A DNA stretch of 64,000 bases from Nocardioides scoriae (GCF_900104965.1 NZ_LT629757.1:3410001-3474000); one strand, 5' to 3'; positions 17,256 to 25,776 are shown, numbered from the stretch's first letter. Notes: a model not told the origin generated them from the letters alone. Made by a program: numbers and translations.

Positions 17256-18236
17256 GTGGACGACACCAACCCGACGGCCCGGGCGCTGCGGTGCCTGGCC
17301 CTGCTCCAGGAGCAGCCGGGGATCTCGGCCTCCCGGCTCGCGGCGGGGCTCGAGGTGTCGGAGCGGGCGGCGCGGCGCTACGTCGCGGTGCTGCGCGAGG
17401 CCGGGGTGCCGGTCGAGTCCGCGCGCGGGCCGTACGGCGGCTACCGCCTGGGACGCGGCGTACGCCTGCCGCCGCTGCTGTTCGACCCGGCCGAGGCGCT
17501 GGGGCTGGTGATGGCGGTGCTCGACGGCCACCACGACCCCGACGACCCCACCGACCCGGTCGGCAGCGCGCTCGGCAAGCTGCTGCGGGCGCTGCCGCAG
17601 CCGGTCGCCGCGCAGGCCGACGTGCTGCGCCGCGGCGCCTCGGCCGCCCCCGACCGCGCGGCCGCCCGCCCCGACCCGGCGACCGCGGCGGCCCTGGTGG
17701 CCGCGGCCGCGCAGCGCCGGGTGGTCGCGCTGGACTACTGCTCCGAGGCCGGCAACCGCTGGACCGCCGAGGTCGAGCCGTGGGCGGTCGTGGTGCGCCA
17801 CGCGCGGTGGTACCTGCTGTGCCGCTCGCCCTCCCGCGACGCCGTCCGTGCCTACCGCGTCGACCGGATCGAGGCCGTCGAGCCGCGTGAGGGCAGCTTC
17901 GTGCCGCCGCCCGAACTCGACCCCGTCGCCCTGCTGGAGCAGCACCTCGCCTCCGGCTGGGAGTACGCCGCGGAGGTGGTCGTGGACGCCCCGCTCGAGA
18001 CCGTCGCCCGCCGGCTGCGCCCCGGCCTCGGCCGGCTCGAGGCCGTCGACGAGCACACCACCCGGCTGGTCGGCAGCACCTCCAACCCGTGGTGGTACGC
18101 CGAGCAGCTGGTGGTCCTGCCCGCGGCGTACCGCATCCTCGGCGGGCCCGAGCTCCTCCACTGCGCCCGCGCCACCGGCGAGCGCCTCCTGGCCGCCACC
18201 GAGCCGACGGTGGATGGCGCCGCCGAGAGTCGGTAG
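17256..18236 (+). CDS. WYL-domain (YafY-type) transcriptional regulator
   Basis: This 326-residue protein has an N-terminal DeoR-like winged helix (SASRLAAGLEVSERAARRYVAVL, residues 20-45) followed by the WYL domain, with VVRHARWYLLCRS and FRVDRI-like YRVDRIEAVEP around 180-210. A WCX-type C-terminal domain completes it. WYL regulators sense small ligands or nucleic acids and often act on an adjacent gene, here the divergent DinB-like gene. The start GTG at 17256 follows GGGCGG. The stop codon TAG lies inside palindromic element copy 2, so the element forms the gene's 3' boundary. Confidence 0.88.
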   Translation: MDDTNPTARALRCLALLQEQPGISASRLAAGLEVSERAARRYVAVLREAGVPVESARGPYGGYRLGRGVRLPPLLFDPAEALGLVMAVLDGHHDPDDPTDPVGSALGKLLRALPQPVAAQADVLRRGASAAPDRAAARPDPATAAALVAAAAQRRVVALDYCSEAGNRWTAEVEPWAVVVRHARWYLLCRSPSRDAVRAYRVDRIEAVEPREGSFVPPPELDPVALLEQHLASGWEYAAEVVVDAPLETVARRLRPGLGRLEAVDEHTTRLVGSTSNPWWYAEQLVVLPAAYRILGGPELLHCARATGERLLAATEPTVDGAAESR

Positions 18237-18294
18237 TCCGAGACGTTCGGCAGGCCAGGAGGCCCCGACGAGCTGCCGAACGTCGCGGACTACC
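18232..18294. repeat. Dispersed palindromic element, copy 2
   Basis: A 22-bp inverted repeat with one mismatch has its left arm (GTAGTCCGAGACGTTCGGCAG core) at 18232-18253 and its right arm at 18273-18294, with a 19-nt spacer. It lies between the convergent WYL regulator and tRNA-Lys and contains the stop codon of the former. It could terminate both. Confidence 0.9.
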
Positions 18295-18323
18295 CGACTA
18301 CCCCGACTACCCCGACTACCCGA
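18288..18323. repeat. Short tandem repeat of GACTACCCC units
   Basis: About four tandem units of GACTACCC or GACTACCCC follow directly from the right arm of palindromic element copy 2. The unit equals the outer end of that arm, so it looks like local duplication of the element's edge by slippage. Confidence 0.8.
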
Positions 18324-18343
18324 CCTGCTCACCAGTGCCCGGG

Positions 18344-18416
18344 TGGGCCCCGTGGGGATCGAACCCACAACCCGCGGATTAAAAGTCCGCTGCTCTGCCA
18401 GTTGAGCTAGAGGCCC
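18344..18416 (-). tRNA. tRNA-Lys (TTT)
   Basis: The cloverleaf has acceptor GGGCCTC pairing with GGGGCCC (one T-G pair), anticodon stem GCGGA/TCCGC with loop CTTTTAA giving anticodon TTT, and T-arm GTGGGTTCGATCCCCAC. The 3' end is followed by CCC, so CCA is not encoded. Confidence 0.96.
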
Positions 18417-18541
18417 GTGTGCGCCGGGCCGGCGCCGGCCCGGGACGGGGGCCATCATGCCGCAGGGGCGGATCCCTCCCCGCACGGCCGGGCGCGGGAA
18501 ACCGGTTGAGACCCGGGGGGCCGCCCACCAGGATGCTCGCG

Positions 18542-19543
18542 ATGACGCGCCGACGGATGCACCCCGACCAGGTCGACACCTCGGTCGACCTCGTGCGGCG
18601 CCTGCTGGCCGCCCAGCACCCCCGCTGGGCCGACCTGCCGGTCGAGCCGGTGGTCGAGGCGGGGACCGACCACGACCTCTACCGACTCGGCCACGACCTG
18701 CTGGTGCGGCTGCCCGTCATCGGGTGGGCGGCCGGCCAGGCGGCGCGCGACGCCCGCTGGCTGCCGGTGCTCGGGCAGGGGCTGCGCGAGCGGCTGCCGG
18801 GGGACCGGGGCTGCGAGGTCCCGGCGCCGGTGGCGCTGGGCGCGCCGGGGGAGGGGTACGCCCACCCGTGGTCGGTGGTGCCGTGGATCGAGGGGGTCGT
18901 CCCGACGGCGCACGACGACGACGACCTGCTGGGCCGCGACCTCGCCGAGCTCGTGGTCGCGCTCCAGCGGATCGCGCCGGCCGACGGACCGGCGCGCGGT
19001 CCGGGCGAGCGGGGAGGGCCGCTCGGGGTCCTCGACGCCGAGGTGCGCGCCCGGCTGGCGGGGCCGCTTCCGGGCCTCGACGTCACCGCCCTGCGCGAGG
19101 TGTGGGAGCGCGCGGTCACGGCTCCCGCATGGGAGGCCGCGCCGGTGTGGCTCCACGGCGACCTGCAGGCCGGCAACCTGCTGGTCCGCGACGGCCGGCT
19201 CGCCGCCGTCATCGACTGGGGAGGTCTCGGAGTGGGCGACCCGGCGGCCGACCTGGCGCCGGCCTGGACGCTGCCCGGGGCGCGGGCGCGGGCGGCGTAC
19301 CGCCTCGGGGTGGGGTACGACGCGCCGACCTGGTCGCGCGCCGCGGGGTGGGTGCTGGCGCCGGCGCTGGCCGGGCTCGACTACTACGCGAGCAGCCGGC
19401 CGGACCTGTCGGCCGAGAGCCGCCGGCGCCTGGAGCTGCTGGCGGCCGGCCCGGGGCCAATCAGCCGAGGCGACCCTCGAGCGAGGCGTAGAAGTCGTCG
19501 GCGGCGGCGAGCTGCTCGGCCAGGCGGTCGCGGCGGCGCTTGA
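18542..19543 (+). CDS. APH-type phosphotransferase family protein
   Basis: This 333-residue protein has the aminoglycoside-phosphotransferase/choline-kinase fold. The catalytic loop WLHGDLQAGNLLV supplies the aspartate, and the metal-binding AVIDWGGLG follows 17 residues later. The N-terminal segment EAGTDHDLYRLGHDLLVRLP fits the nucleotide-binding lobe. Close relatives are annotated as phosphotransferases of unknown substrate, so drug resistance should not be assumed. The arginine-rich last 30 residues overlap the convergent merR gene by 83 bp, and the true end of the conserved domain is near 19450. Confidence 0.85.
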   Translation: MTRRRMHPDQVDTSVDLVRRLLAAQHPRWADLPVEPVVEAGTDHDLYRLGHDLLVRLPVIGWAAGQAARDARWLPVLGQGLRERLPGDRGCEVPAPVALGAPGEGYAHPWSVVPWIEGVVPTAHDDDDLLGRDLAELVVALQRIAPADGPARGPGERGGPLGVLDAEVRARLAGPLPGLDVTALREVWERAVTAPAWEAAPVWLHGDLQAGNLLVRDGRLAAVIDWGGLGVGDPAADLAPAWTLPGARARAAYRLGVGYDAPTWSRAAGWVLAPALAGLDYYASSRPDLSAESRRRLELLAAGPGPISRGDPRARRRSRRRRRAARPGGRGGA

Positions 19544-19886
19544 CGTCCACGGTGAAGGTCTCGAGCTCCTCGCGCTCCCGGTCGGTGGGCCGGTGGTCGG
19601 GGTCCTCGAGGCTGGCGACGAGGTGGAGCAGCTCGCGCATCTCCTCGAGCGTGTAGCCCAGCGGCTTGAGGACGCGGATGAGGAGCAGCCGCTCCACGTC
19701 GCGCTCGGCGTAGAGCCGGTAGTTGCCGGCGCTGCGGGCGGCCGTCAGCAGGCCCTCGTCGTCGTAGTAGCGCACGGTGCGGTGCGAGAGCCGGACCCGC
19801 TCGGCGACCTCGCCGACCTTGAGGGTCGGCTCGTCGCGGTCCGCCGACGCGACGTCGGGGGACGAGGCGGCGTCCGGCGAGCTCAT
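19461..19886 (-). CDS. MerR-family transcriptional regulator
   Basis: This is a 141-residue regulator with the MerR winged-helix motif LKVGEVAERVRLSHRTVRYYDDEGLL at about residues 22-47. The NYRLYAERDVERL wing and a C-terminal dimerisation helix follow. It lacks conserved cysteines, so it is not a metal sensor of the classical type and has only a very short effector region. It lies 84 bp downstream of the acyltransferase gene on the same strand. A MerR-like palindrome lies upstream of that gene at 21147-21164, so regulation of the pair is possible. Confidence 0.88.
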   Translation of the reverse strand: MSSPDAASSPDVASADRDEPTLKVGEVAERVRLSHRTVRYYDDEGLLTAARSAGNYRLYAERDVERLLLIRVLKPLGYTLEEMRELLHLVASLEDPDHRPTDREREELETFTVDVKRRRDRLAEQLAAADDFYASLEGRLG

Positions 19887-19970
19887 CCGCGCACCCTAAC
19901 CCGACGCGGACCCGGGCCGCCGCGCCCGCGGGGGTGGGATCTCGGCCGTCGAGCCCTCCCGATCGGGGCC

Positions 19971-21080
19971 TCAGGCGCGCTGGCGCTCGCGCCCGGGCAG
20001 CGGCCGGGTGACCCAGGTCGCCGACTTCAGGCGCAGTGCCGGCGCCTCGACGAGTCGCCACGACAGCAGCGCCGCCACCCCGGTCGTGCCGAGGCAGACC
20101 AGGAGCACGAGCGGCAGCGGCAGCACCCCGACCCCGGCCGACAGGGCGAGCACGCTGAGCGGCCAGTGGAAGATGTAGGTGCCGTAGGACAGGTCGTACG
20201 CCGGCTCCTGGCGCAGCGGCAGCCGCACCACCGCGTGGACCACGACGTAGCCGAAGGCGACCCCGCCTACGGCCCGGTAGTCCTCGAGCAGCAGCACGCT
20301 CGCCACGAACGTCGCGAGCGCGAGCAGGAGCAGCGGCCGGCTGATCCGGATGCGGTCGGCCCAGAGGTGGGCGGCCGCTCCGAGCAGGAAGACGAAGACG
20401 AGGCGGGGCAGGTTCTCCACGGGCAGGGTAAAGAGGCCCAGCTCCTGGGCGAGCAGGGCCGCCTGCAGGACCGCGAGCGCCGCCAGGACGAGCCACCGCC
20501 GCCGGCGCAGCACGGCGAGCAGGCCGAGCACGGCGACCAGGCCGTAGCAGAGCGCCTCGTAGAACAGCGTCCACAGCGCGCCGTTGACGTTGCCGCCGCC
20601 CGGGGTGGTGGGCGGCAGGGTGTCGATCGTGAACTGGCGGATCATCAGCCCCGCGTTGTGGACCAGGTAGTCCAGCGCGGAGCCCTCGCCGCGGTAGACC
20701 GCGAGCGGTCCTGCTCCCTGGAGCGCCGAGATCGCCGGTGCGAGGACGAAGGTCGTGAGCACCAGGCACACGTAGAAGGCGGGCAGGATCCGCAGCGCCC
20801 GGTGCCAGGCGTAGCGGCGCAGGGACCCCAGGCGCACGAAGCTCGCGGTCACCAGGAAGCCGCTCACCACGAAGAAGCCGTCGACCGCGACCGCTCCGAT
20901 CTCGGTGGAGGCGATCTCCGGGCGCCAGCCGCGCGCCAGCTCGGTCGCGTGGACGAGCGCCACCGTCGTGGCCAGGAGCAGCCGCAGCACCGCCAGGCTG
21001 TTGGCGCGCGGGTCGAAGGTCGACGCCAGCGTCGGGCGCGCGGCGGGGTCCGGCGGGCTGGTCCGGGCCGTGGCGGTCAT
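19971..21080 (-). CDS. Acyltransferase 3 (OafA/YrhL-like) membrane protein
   Basis: This 369-residue polytopic membrane protein has the acyltransferase-3 pattern. An early LLLATTVALVHATELARGW carries the conserved histidine. The segment FFVVSGFLVTASFVR is followed by the arginine pair in YAWHRALRILPAFY, and there are about ten transmembrane segments. These proteins O-acylate cell-surface polysaccharides, peptidoglycan or lipids. No glycan genes are adjacent, so the acceptor is unknown. The ATG at 21080 is chosen over a longer frame because the preceding residues are low complexity. Two inverted repeats lie upstream (21147-21197). Confidence 0.88.
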   Translation of the reverse strand: MTATARTSPPDPAARPTLASTFDPRANSLAVLRLLLATTVALVHATELARGWRPEIASTEIGAVAVDGFFVVSGFLVTASFVRLGSLRRYAWHRALRILPAFYVCLVLTTFVLAPAISALQGAGPLAVYRGEGSALDYLVHNAGLMIRQFTIDTLPPTTPGGGNVNGALWTLFYEALCYGLVAVLGLLAVLRRRRWLVLAALAVLQAALLAQELGLFTLPVENLPRLVFVFLLGAAAHLWADRIRISRPLLLLALATFVASVLLLEDYRAVGGVAFGYVVVHAVVRLPLRQEPAYDLSYGTYIFHWPLSVLALSAGVGVLPLPLVLLVCLGTTGVAALLSWRLVEAPALRLKSATWVTRPLPGRERQRA

Positions 21081-21146
21081 GTCGTGGCGCTCCCGGTGTC
21101 GTCGCGGTCCTGCTCGTGGTCCGGGAGGTCGGTGCGCTCCGAGCAA

Positions 21147-21164
21147 CCTCACCTTGACGTGAGG
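21147..21164. promoter_or_regulatory. MerR-type operator candidate
   Basis: The inverted repeat CCTCAC-N6-GTGAGG lies 66 bp upstream of the acyltransferase start. Its size and symmetry resemble operators of MerR-family proteins, and a merR gene is the next gene but one. The link is inferred from proximity only. Confidence 0.45.
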
Positions 21165-21170
21165 GTAACG

Positions 21171-21197
21171 ATGACCTGACAGTCACGTAAAGGTCAT
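21171..21197. promoter_or_regulatory. Second inverted repeat upstream of acyltransferase
   Basis: ATGACCT-N13-AGGTCAT is a perfect 7-bp inverted repeat immediately beside the MerR-like palindrome. It could be a further regulator site or an RNA hairpin. Confidence 0.35.
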
Positions 21198-21216
21198 GTC
21201 AGCGTCCGGACGTGGC

Positions 21217-21245
21217 AGGACCCCGGCCGACTAGACCGGGGTCCT
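21217..21245 (-). terminator. Hairpin terminator after the Glu-Pro-repeat gene
   Basis: AGGACCCCGG at 21217-21226 pairs perfectly with 21236-21245 over a 9-nt loop. It begins 33 bp past the stop of the minus-strand gene at 21278. Confidence 0.75.
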
Positions 21246-21277
21246 GGGGGTGGTGACGCGTCAGGGGGCGAGGCGGG

Positions 21278-22309
21278 CTAGGAGGCCGAGCGGCCGCCCT
21301 GGTGGTGCTCGACGATCCGGGTGAAGAGCTTCGGGTCGACGTGGTGGCGGCGCACCACGCTGGACCGGTCGCCCTCGTGCAGCCGGGCCTGCCAGCCGCG
21401 GGAGCCGCCCTGGTCGACCTCGGCGCGCACGTCGTCGGAGCCCAGGTCGTAGCGCTCGGTCCCGCCGCGGCCCTCGAGCTCGACGACGCCGTCCCGCACG
21501 GTCACCACGGTGCCGTCGGAGCGCTGCAGCAGCCACGACGCCGCCGCCAGCACGGCCACGCACAGCACCAGCAGCAGCACGCTCGCGGAGGTCTGCACCT
21601 CGATCGCGTGGATGGCCGCGAACACCGACGCCACCCCGCCCACGAGCAGCAGGGCGCCCAGGACGTACGGCGTCAGCTGGTTCGGCGTCCACTGCACGAA
21701 CGCCGGCACCGGGCTGGCGTCGCGCTCCGGGGTCGGGGGTGGGGTGGGCTCGGGTTCGTGCTTCGCGGCCGGTTCGGGCTCCGGCTCCGGTTCCGGCGTG
21801 GGCTCCGGCTCCGGCTCGGGCTCCGGCTCCGGCTCCGGCTCGGGCTCGGGCTCCGGCTCCGGCTCGGGCTCGGGCTCGGGCTCCGGCTCGGGCTCGGGCT
21901 CGGGCTCCGGCTCGGGCTCCGGCTCGGGCTCCGGCTCGGGCTCCGGCTCGGGCTTCGGCTCGGCAGCAGCGGGCTCGGGGTGGGGTGCAGGGGAGGGCGC
22001 GGGGGCCGGGTCGTCGTACTCGTAGACGGTGCCGTCCTCGGTCGCGAAGGTGCCGTCGGCGTAGTGGTAGAGCCACCCGGTGTGGCCGAGCCCGTCCTCG
22101 GCGCGGTGGAAGACCCAGCGCTCCTCGGTCGGCGTGGCCGCGTCGCCGGCCGTGCCGGACGCCCCGGACGCCCCGGGCGCGCCGGGCGCGGGGTGGTGCT
22201 TGTCGGCGGCGTGGGTCGGGGGGTGGCCCTCGTCGCGGCGCCACCGGCCGAGCAGCCGCCTGACCCCCGAGGCGCCCCCGGATCCCGTGCGGTCCTCGGT
22301 GTCGGTCAT
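21278..22309 (-). CDS. Two-pass membrane protein with long Glu-Pro dipeptide repeat
   Basis: The 343-residue protein has a basic N-terminus and a short globular part ([39 protein letters not shown], given here only to locate it at about residues 63-101). A run of roughly thirty Glu-Pro dipeptides follows (about residues 117-177), then two adjacent membrane helices (about 210-260) and a C-terminal cytosolic-like domain of about 80 residues. I do not recognise the family. Glu-Pro repeats form stiff extended rods, as in TonB, so the N-terminal domain may be held away from the membrane. A GGGAGG ribosome site precedes the ATG. Confidence 0.85.
   Translation of the reverse strand: MTDTEDRTGSGGASGVRRLLGRWRRDEGHPPTHAADKHHPAPGAPGASGASGTAGDAATPTEERWVFHRAEDGLGHTGWLYHYADGTFATEDGTVYEYDDPAPAPSPAPHPEPAAAEPKPEPEPEPEPEPEPEPEPEPEPEPEPEPEPEPEPEPEPEPEPEPEPEPEPEPTPEPEPEPEPAAKHEPEPTPPPTPERDASPVPAFVQWTPNQLTPYVLGALLLVGGVASVFAAIHAIEVQTSASVLLLVLCVAVLAAASWLLQRSDGTVVTVRDGVVELEGRGGTERYDLGSDDVRAEVDQGGSRGWQARLHEGDRSSVVRRHHVDPKLFTRIVEHHQGGRSAS
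21769..21960. repeat. Low-complexity tandem repeat encoding Glu-Pro
   Basis: About 190 bp of GGCTCC/GGCTCGG hexamer-type repeats read as (Glu-Pro)n on the minus strand. The synonymous codons are mixed, so the array is partly diverged at the DNA level while the peptide pattern is kept. Copy number is likely to vary between strains. Confidence 0.9.
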
Positions 22310-22326
22310 CGGGTTCCTCCCACTCG

Positions 22327-22344
22327 GTCACCGCGCGCGGTGAC
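22327..22344. promoter_or_regulatory. 18-bp perfect palindrome upstream of the Glu-Pro-repeat gene
   Basis: GTCACCGCG-CGCGGTGAC lies 18 bp upstream of the start codon on the minus strand, overlapping where the promoter or leader would be. A related inverted repeat GGGTGACC-N7-GGTCACCC lies at 22413-22435. The shared GGTGAC half-sites suggest one DNA-binding protein. Confidence 0.4.
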
Positions 22345-22412
22345 GGCCCTGGCGGCCGCCGGGCACGGGGCCGCCGAGGAGAGCATCGCGCACCGCCGCC
22401 GCCGGGTCGACC

Positions 22413-22435
22413 GGGTGACCGCGAGCCGGTCACCC
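22413..22435. promoter_or_regulatory. Inverted repeat GGGTGACC-N7-GGTCACCC
   Basis: A perfect 8-bp inverted repeat lies in the 462-bp gap between the Glu-Pro-repeat gene and cspA. It repeats the half-site found in the palindrome at 22327-22344. Operator is preferred to terminator because no gene ends nearby. Confidence 0.35.
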
Positions 22436-22591
22436 TCGGTCCCGGACGTGTGACCTGCGTCCTGCCGGCGGGCCGCGCCGGGCGCCCCGGCAGGCTCGCG
22501 CCGGGCTCACGGCAGGGTCCTGGCGGGGTCGTGGCGGGGGCTCGCGACGCCCCGGTGGCGGACCCATGCGACAAGCCCTCGGTGGAGTTGC

Positions 22592-22771
22592 TACTGTCGT
22601 GAGTGCAGGGTGCAAGTTCCAGCGGTTACGACAACGCTCGTTGGAGTTTGTGATCCAACGGCGTTTCTTCTCTTTGCTACAAGGCTTGCGAGGTGGGACG
22701 GCGTATCACCCGCACCTTGCAGAGGCCGCTGAAGTGGCGGTCTCAGGCCTCAGTAACAGGAGAACACCAGC
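22592..22771 (+). promoter_or_regulatory. cspA promoter region and long structured 5' leader
   Basis: A -10-like TACTGT (22592-22597) is followed by about 170 nt of leader before cspA. The leader is less GC-rich than its surroundings and contains a CGTTGGA-N8-TCCAACG hairpin (22639-22660). Long structured leaders are usual for cold-shock genes and control translation by temperature. Leader length and promoter are inferred; no transcript start is visible. Confidence 0.5.
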
Positions 22772-22975
22772 ATGGCTCAGGGCACCGTCAAGTGGTTCAA
22801 CGCCGAAAAGGGTTTCGGCTTCATCGCTCAGGAGAACGGTGGTGACGACGTGTTCGTCCACTACTCCGCGATCCAGTCGCAGGGCTACAAGTCCCTCGAC
22901 GAGAACCAGAAGGTCGAGTTCGACGTCACGCAGGGCCCCAAGGGTCCCCAGGCGGAGAACGTCCGCGCGGTCTGA
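22772..22975 (+). CDS. cspA: Cold shock protein
   Basis: This is a 67-residue single cold-shock domain, the exact family length. The RNP1 motif KGFGFIA is at residues 14-20 and the RNP2 motif DVFVHYSAI at about 27-35. It binds single-stranded RNA or DNA and melts secondary structure, in growth or cold adaptation. AGGAGAAC gives a strong ribosome site. It stands alone, with a long leader before it and a clear hairpin terminator after it, as expected for a highly expressed single-gene unit. Confidence 0.98.
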   Translation: MAQGTVKWFNAEKGFGFIAQENGGDDVFVHYSAIQSQGYKSLDENQKVEFDVTQGPKGPQAENVRAV

Positions 22976-22988
22976 TCGACTGACGCAG

Positions 22989-23022
22989 CGAAGGGCTCCG
23001 ACCGCAAGGTCGGGGCCCTTCG
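22989..23022 (+). terminator. cspA terminator
   Basis: CGAAGGGC(T)CCGACC pairs with GGTCGG(G)GCCCTTCG around a GCAA tetraloop, 13 bp past the cspA stop. The stable stem and GNRA loop make a strong intrinsic terminator. Confidence 0.85.
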
Positions 23023-23136
23023 TGCTGTCCGGGGAGATGTCCGACGGGCATCTCGGACACATACCGAAGGTTTGTTTCTCGCCCACACCGATCGGGTAGA
23101 GAATCACCTCCGGGGGATATGTAGGGGGAACGTCCG

Positions 23137-23307
23137 ATGGATCCGTACGACGTCCGGCTCGAGGACGACGAGCTGCTGGCCGAGGTCGAGCTGACGGCCA
23201 ACCTGATCGTGGCCGCCAACCAGTCCGAGCAGCAGCTCAGTCCCCACGAGATCGACCAGGTCCTCGGCGTCGTGCCGAGGCCGCGCCGCGAGTCGGCCGG
23301 GAGCTAG
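23137..23307 (+). CDS. Small acidic conserved-type protein (56 residues)
   Basis: An ATG at 23137, preceded by AGGGGG at 23123-23128, opens a 56-codon frame. The product begins [20 protein letters not shown] and contains [24 protein letters not shown]. It is acidic and helical, with a basic tail. I recall similar short proteins with a [18 protein letters not shown] core in other actinobacteria, all of unknown function. The good ribosome site, codon use and convergent packing (4-bp overlap with copA) support it as real. It is easily missed by length cut-offs. Confidence 0.7.
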   Translation: MDPYDVRLEDDELLAEVELTANLIVAANQSEQQLSPHEIDQVLGVVPRPRRESAGS

Positions 23308-25520
23308 CGAGCTCCCCGCCCGCCGCGGCCGCCGGCAGGCGCGAAGCGCCGGAGCCGCAGCGAGTTGCCCACCACGCACACGCTCGAGGCCGCCATGGCC
23401 GCCCCGGCGACCATCGGGTTGAGCAGGCCCGCCGCCGCCACCGGGATCCCGACCACGTTGTAGGCGAACGCCCAGAACAGGTTCTGCCGGATCGTGCGCA
23501 GGGTGGCGCGGGAGAGCAGCAGCGAGGTGACCACCAGGCGGGGGTCGCCGCTGACCAGCGTCAGGTCGCCCGCCTCGATGGCCGCGTCGGTGCCGGTACC
23601 GATGGCGATGCCGAGGTCGGCCTGCACCAGCGCCGCCGCGTCGTTGACCCCGTCGCCGACCATCGCGACGGTCTCGCCGGCCTGCTGCAGCCGCTCGACC
23701 TCGCCCAGCTTGTCCTCGGGGCGCACGCCGGCCACGACGGTCTGGATGCCGAGCTCGGCCGCCACGTGACGGGCCGCGGTCTCGTGGTCGCCCGTGAGCA
23801 GCACGGTGCGCAGCCCGAGCCGGTGCATCGCCTCGACGGCCTCGCGGCTCTCCGGCTTGACGGTGTCGCCGACCGCGAGCACGGCAGCCGGCTGGTCGTC
23901 GACGGTGACGAGGATCGTGGTGCGGCCCTGGGTGCGGGCGGTGGTGACGGCCTCGGCGAGCTCGCCCGGCAGCGTCGCGGGCTCGGGGGCGGCGCCGACC
24001 CGGACCTCGTGGCCGGCCACGGTGCCGTGCACGCCCAGCCCGGGGCGGTTGGTGAAGTCGGTCGCCCGCGGCAGCTCGGGCGTGGTCGCGGTGACGTGCT
24101 CCACGACGGCGCGCGCGACGGGGTGCTCGCTGAGCCGCTCCAGCGCGGCGGCCAGGACCAGCGCCTCGGGATCGCCCACCGCGGCGTGGACCTGCATCCG
24201 GCCCGTGGTCAGGGTGCCGGTCTTGTCGAGGACCACGGTGGTGACCGTGCGCGACCGCTCCAGGGTCTCGGCGCTGCGGATCACCACGCCGAGCTGGGCC
24301 GCGCGGCCCGTGCCGACCAGGATCGCGGTGGGCGTGGCCAGGCCGAGCGCGCACGGGCACGCGATCACCAGCACGGCGACGGCGGCGGTGACCGCGGCGT
24401 CGGCGCCCTGGCCGGCCAGCAGCCAGGCGGCGGCGGTCACGACCGCCACGGCCAGCACGACGGGCACGAAGACCGCCGAGACGCGGTCGGCGAGCCGCTG
24501 GATCGGGGCCTTGCCGGTCTGGGCGTCGACCACCGACTGGCGGATGCGGGCCAGCAGGGTGTCGCGCCCGATCCGGGTCACCTCGACGACCAGCCGGCCC
24601 TCGGTGTTGAGGGTGCCTCCGACGACCTCGTCGCCGACCGTCTTCTCCACGGGCAGGCTCTCGCCGGTCACCATCGACTCGTCGACCGCGCTGCGGCCCT
24701 CGCTGACGCGGCCGTCGGTCGGCACCTGGGCGCCGGGCCGGACCAGCACCCGCATGCCGGGGCGCAGCACCGCGACGTCGACCTCGCGCTCGCCGCTGCT
24801 CCCCGACGGGTCCTCCTCCAGGAGCACCGCACGGGTGGCGCCGAGCTCGAGGAGCGCGTGCAGCGCCGACCCGGCCCGCGACTTGGCCCGGGCCTCGAGC
24901 CACCGGCCGAGCAGCAGGAAGGTGGTCACGGTGGCGGCCACCTCGAGGTAGAGGTGCCGCTCGCCCCGCAGCAGCTCCACCACCGACCACGCCGTGGCGG
25001 TGAGCGTGCCGATCGAGACCAGCGTGTCCATCGTGGAGGCCAGGTGACGGGCGTTGACAGCGGCCGCGCGGTGGAACGGCCAGCCGGCGTACGCCACGAC
25101 GGGCAGGGCGAGCAGCAGCTGCACCCACGGCAACCGGGGCCCGCCCGGCGCCATCGCCAGCACCACGACGACCAGGGTCAGCGGGGCCGCCACGAGCAGC
25201 CGGCGGAGCAGCACCCGGGCGTGGGCGTCCTCCTCGGCCGCGGGGTCGTCGTCGGGGCCGGGCAGCGAGGCGCTGTAGCCGGTGCGCTCGACGGTGGCCA
25301 CCAGCAGGTCGGTGTCGGCCAGGGCCGGGTCGAACTCGACGTGCGCCGAGGCCGTGGCGAGGTTGACCGTCGCCGTCACCCCGTCGAGCCGGTTGAGCTT
25401 CTTCTCCACCCGGCCCACGCACGAGGCGCAGGTCATCCCGCCCACGAGCAGGTCGACCGACTGCTGCTCGCTGTCGGGCTGGTCGCTGCGCGGGGCGTCG
25501 TACGCCGGGGTGAGGGTCAT
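23304..25520 (-). CDS. copA: Copper-exporting P1B-type ATPase
   Basis: This 738-residue pump has one N-terminal metal-binding domain (GMTCASC near residues 28-34) and eight predicted membrane helices. The transmembrane CPC motif ([12 protein letters not shown]) defines Cu(I) transport. The phosphorylated aspartate is in DKTGTLT, and [10 protein letters not shown] lies in the hinge. It exports Cu(I) across the cytoplasmic membrane using ATP. It is the last gene of the csoR-copZ-copA operon, 26 bp after copZ. GGAGCACCCC precedes the ATG at 25520. Confidence 0.96.
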   Translation of the reverse strand: MTLTPAYDAPRSDQPDSEQQSVDLLVGGMTCASCVGRVEKKLNRLDGVTATVNLATASAHVEFDPALADTDLLVATVERTGYSASLPGPDDDPAAEEDAHARVLLRRLLVAAPLTLVVVVLAMAPGGPRLPWVQLLLALPVVAYAGWPFHRAAAVNARHLASTMDTLVSIGTLTATAWSVVELLRGERHLYLEVAATVTTFLLLGRWLEARAKSRAGSALHALLELGATRAVLLEEDPSGSSGEREVDVAVLRPGMRVLVRPGAQVPTDGRVSEGRSAVDESMVTGESLPVEKTVGDEVVGGTLNTEGRLVVEVTRIGRDTLLARIRQSVVDAQTGKAPIQRLADRVSAVFVPVVLAVAVVTAAAWLLAGQGADAAVTAAVAVLVIACPCALGLATPTAILVGTGRAAQLGVVIRSAETLERSRTVTTVVLDKTGTLTTGRMQVHAAVGDPEALVLAAALERLSEHPVARAVVEHVTATTPELPRATDFTNRPGLGVHGTVAGHEVRVGAAPEPATLPGELAEAVTTARTQGRTTILVTVDDQPAAVLAVGDTVKPESREAVEAMHRLGLRTVLLTGDHETAARHVAAELGIQTVVAGVRPEDKLGEVERLQQAGETVAMVGDGVNDAAALVQADLGIAIGTGTDAAIEAGDLTLVSGDPRLVVTSLLLSRATLRTIRQNLFWAFAYNVVGIPVAAAGLLNPMVAGAAMAASSVCVVGNSLRLRRFAPAGGRGGRGAR

Positions 25521-25546
25521 GGGGTGCTCCTGGTGGTGGGGGTGGA

Positions 25547-25744
25547 TCAGGCCAGCGCGTAGCCGGCCTCGTCGACCGCCTCGGCGACCTGGGCGTCGGT
25601 GAAGCCCTCGCCCTCGACGGTGACCTTGCCGGTCTCGACGTCGACCTGGACGCCGGTGACGCCGGTGATGCCCGAGACCTCGGTGGTGACGGCCTGGGCG
25701 CAGTGGCCGCAGGTCATGCCGCTGACGTCGTACGTCGTGCTCAT
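25547..25744 (-). CDS. copZ: Copper chaperone (HMA domain)
   Basis: This 65-residue protein is a single heavy-metal-associated domain with the copper-binding motif GMTCGHC (Cys12 and Cys15). It should carry Cu(I) to the N-terminal domain of the CopA pump encoded directly downstream. It lies between csoR (32-bp gap) and copA (26-bp gap), all on the minus strand. The protein has high acidic content and no membrane segment, as usual for cytosolic CopZ. Confidence 0.95.
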   Translation of the reverse strand: MSTTYDVSGMTCGHCAQAVTTEVSGITGVTGVQVDVETGKVTVEGEGFTDAQVAEAVDEAGYALA

Positions 25745-25776
25745 GGGGGTGCCTCTCGTGGTGGTGGTGGGTGGGT

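Noticed and set aside
18542-19543. Aminoglycoside resistance gene
   Set aside because: The APH fold is clear but the protein is a generic chromosomal member; nothing supports a drug as substrate.
21769-21960. Possible CRISPR-like or satellite array
   Set aside because: No spacers; it is an in-frame Glu-Pro coding repeat.
22706-23107. 133-codon minus-strand frame antisense to cspA
   Set aside because: It covers the cspA gene and terminator, has no ribosome site and no family resemblance.
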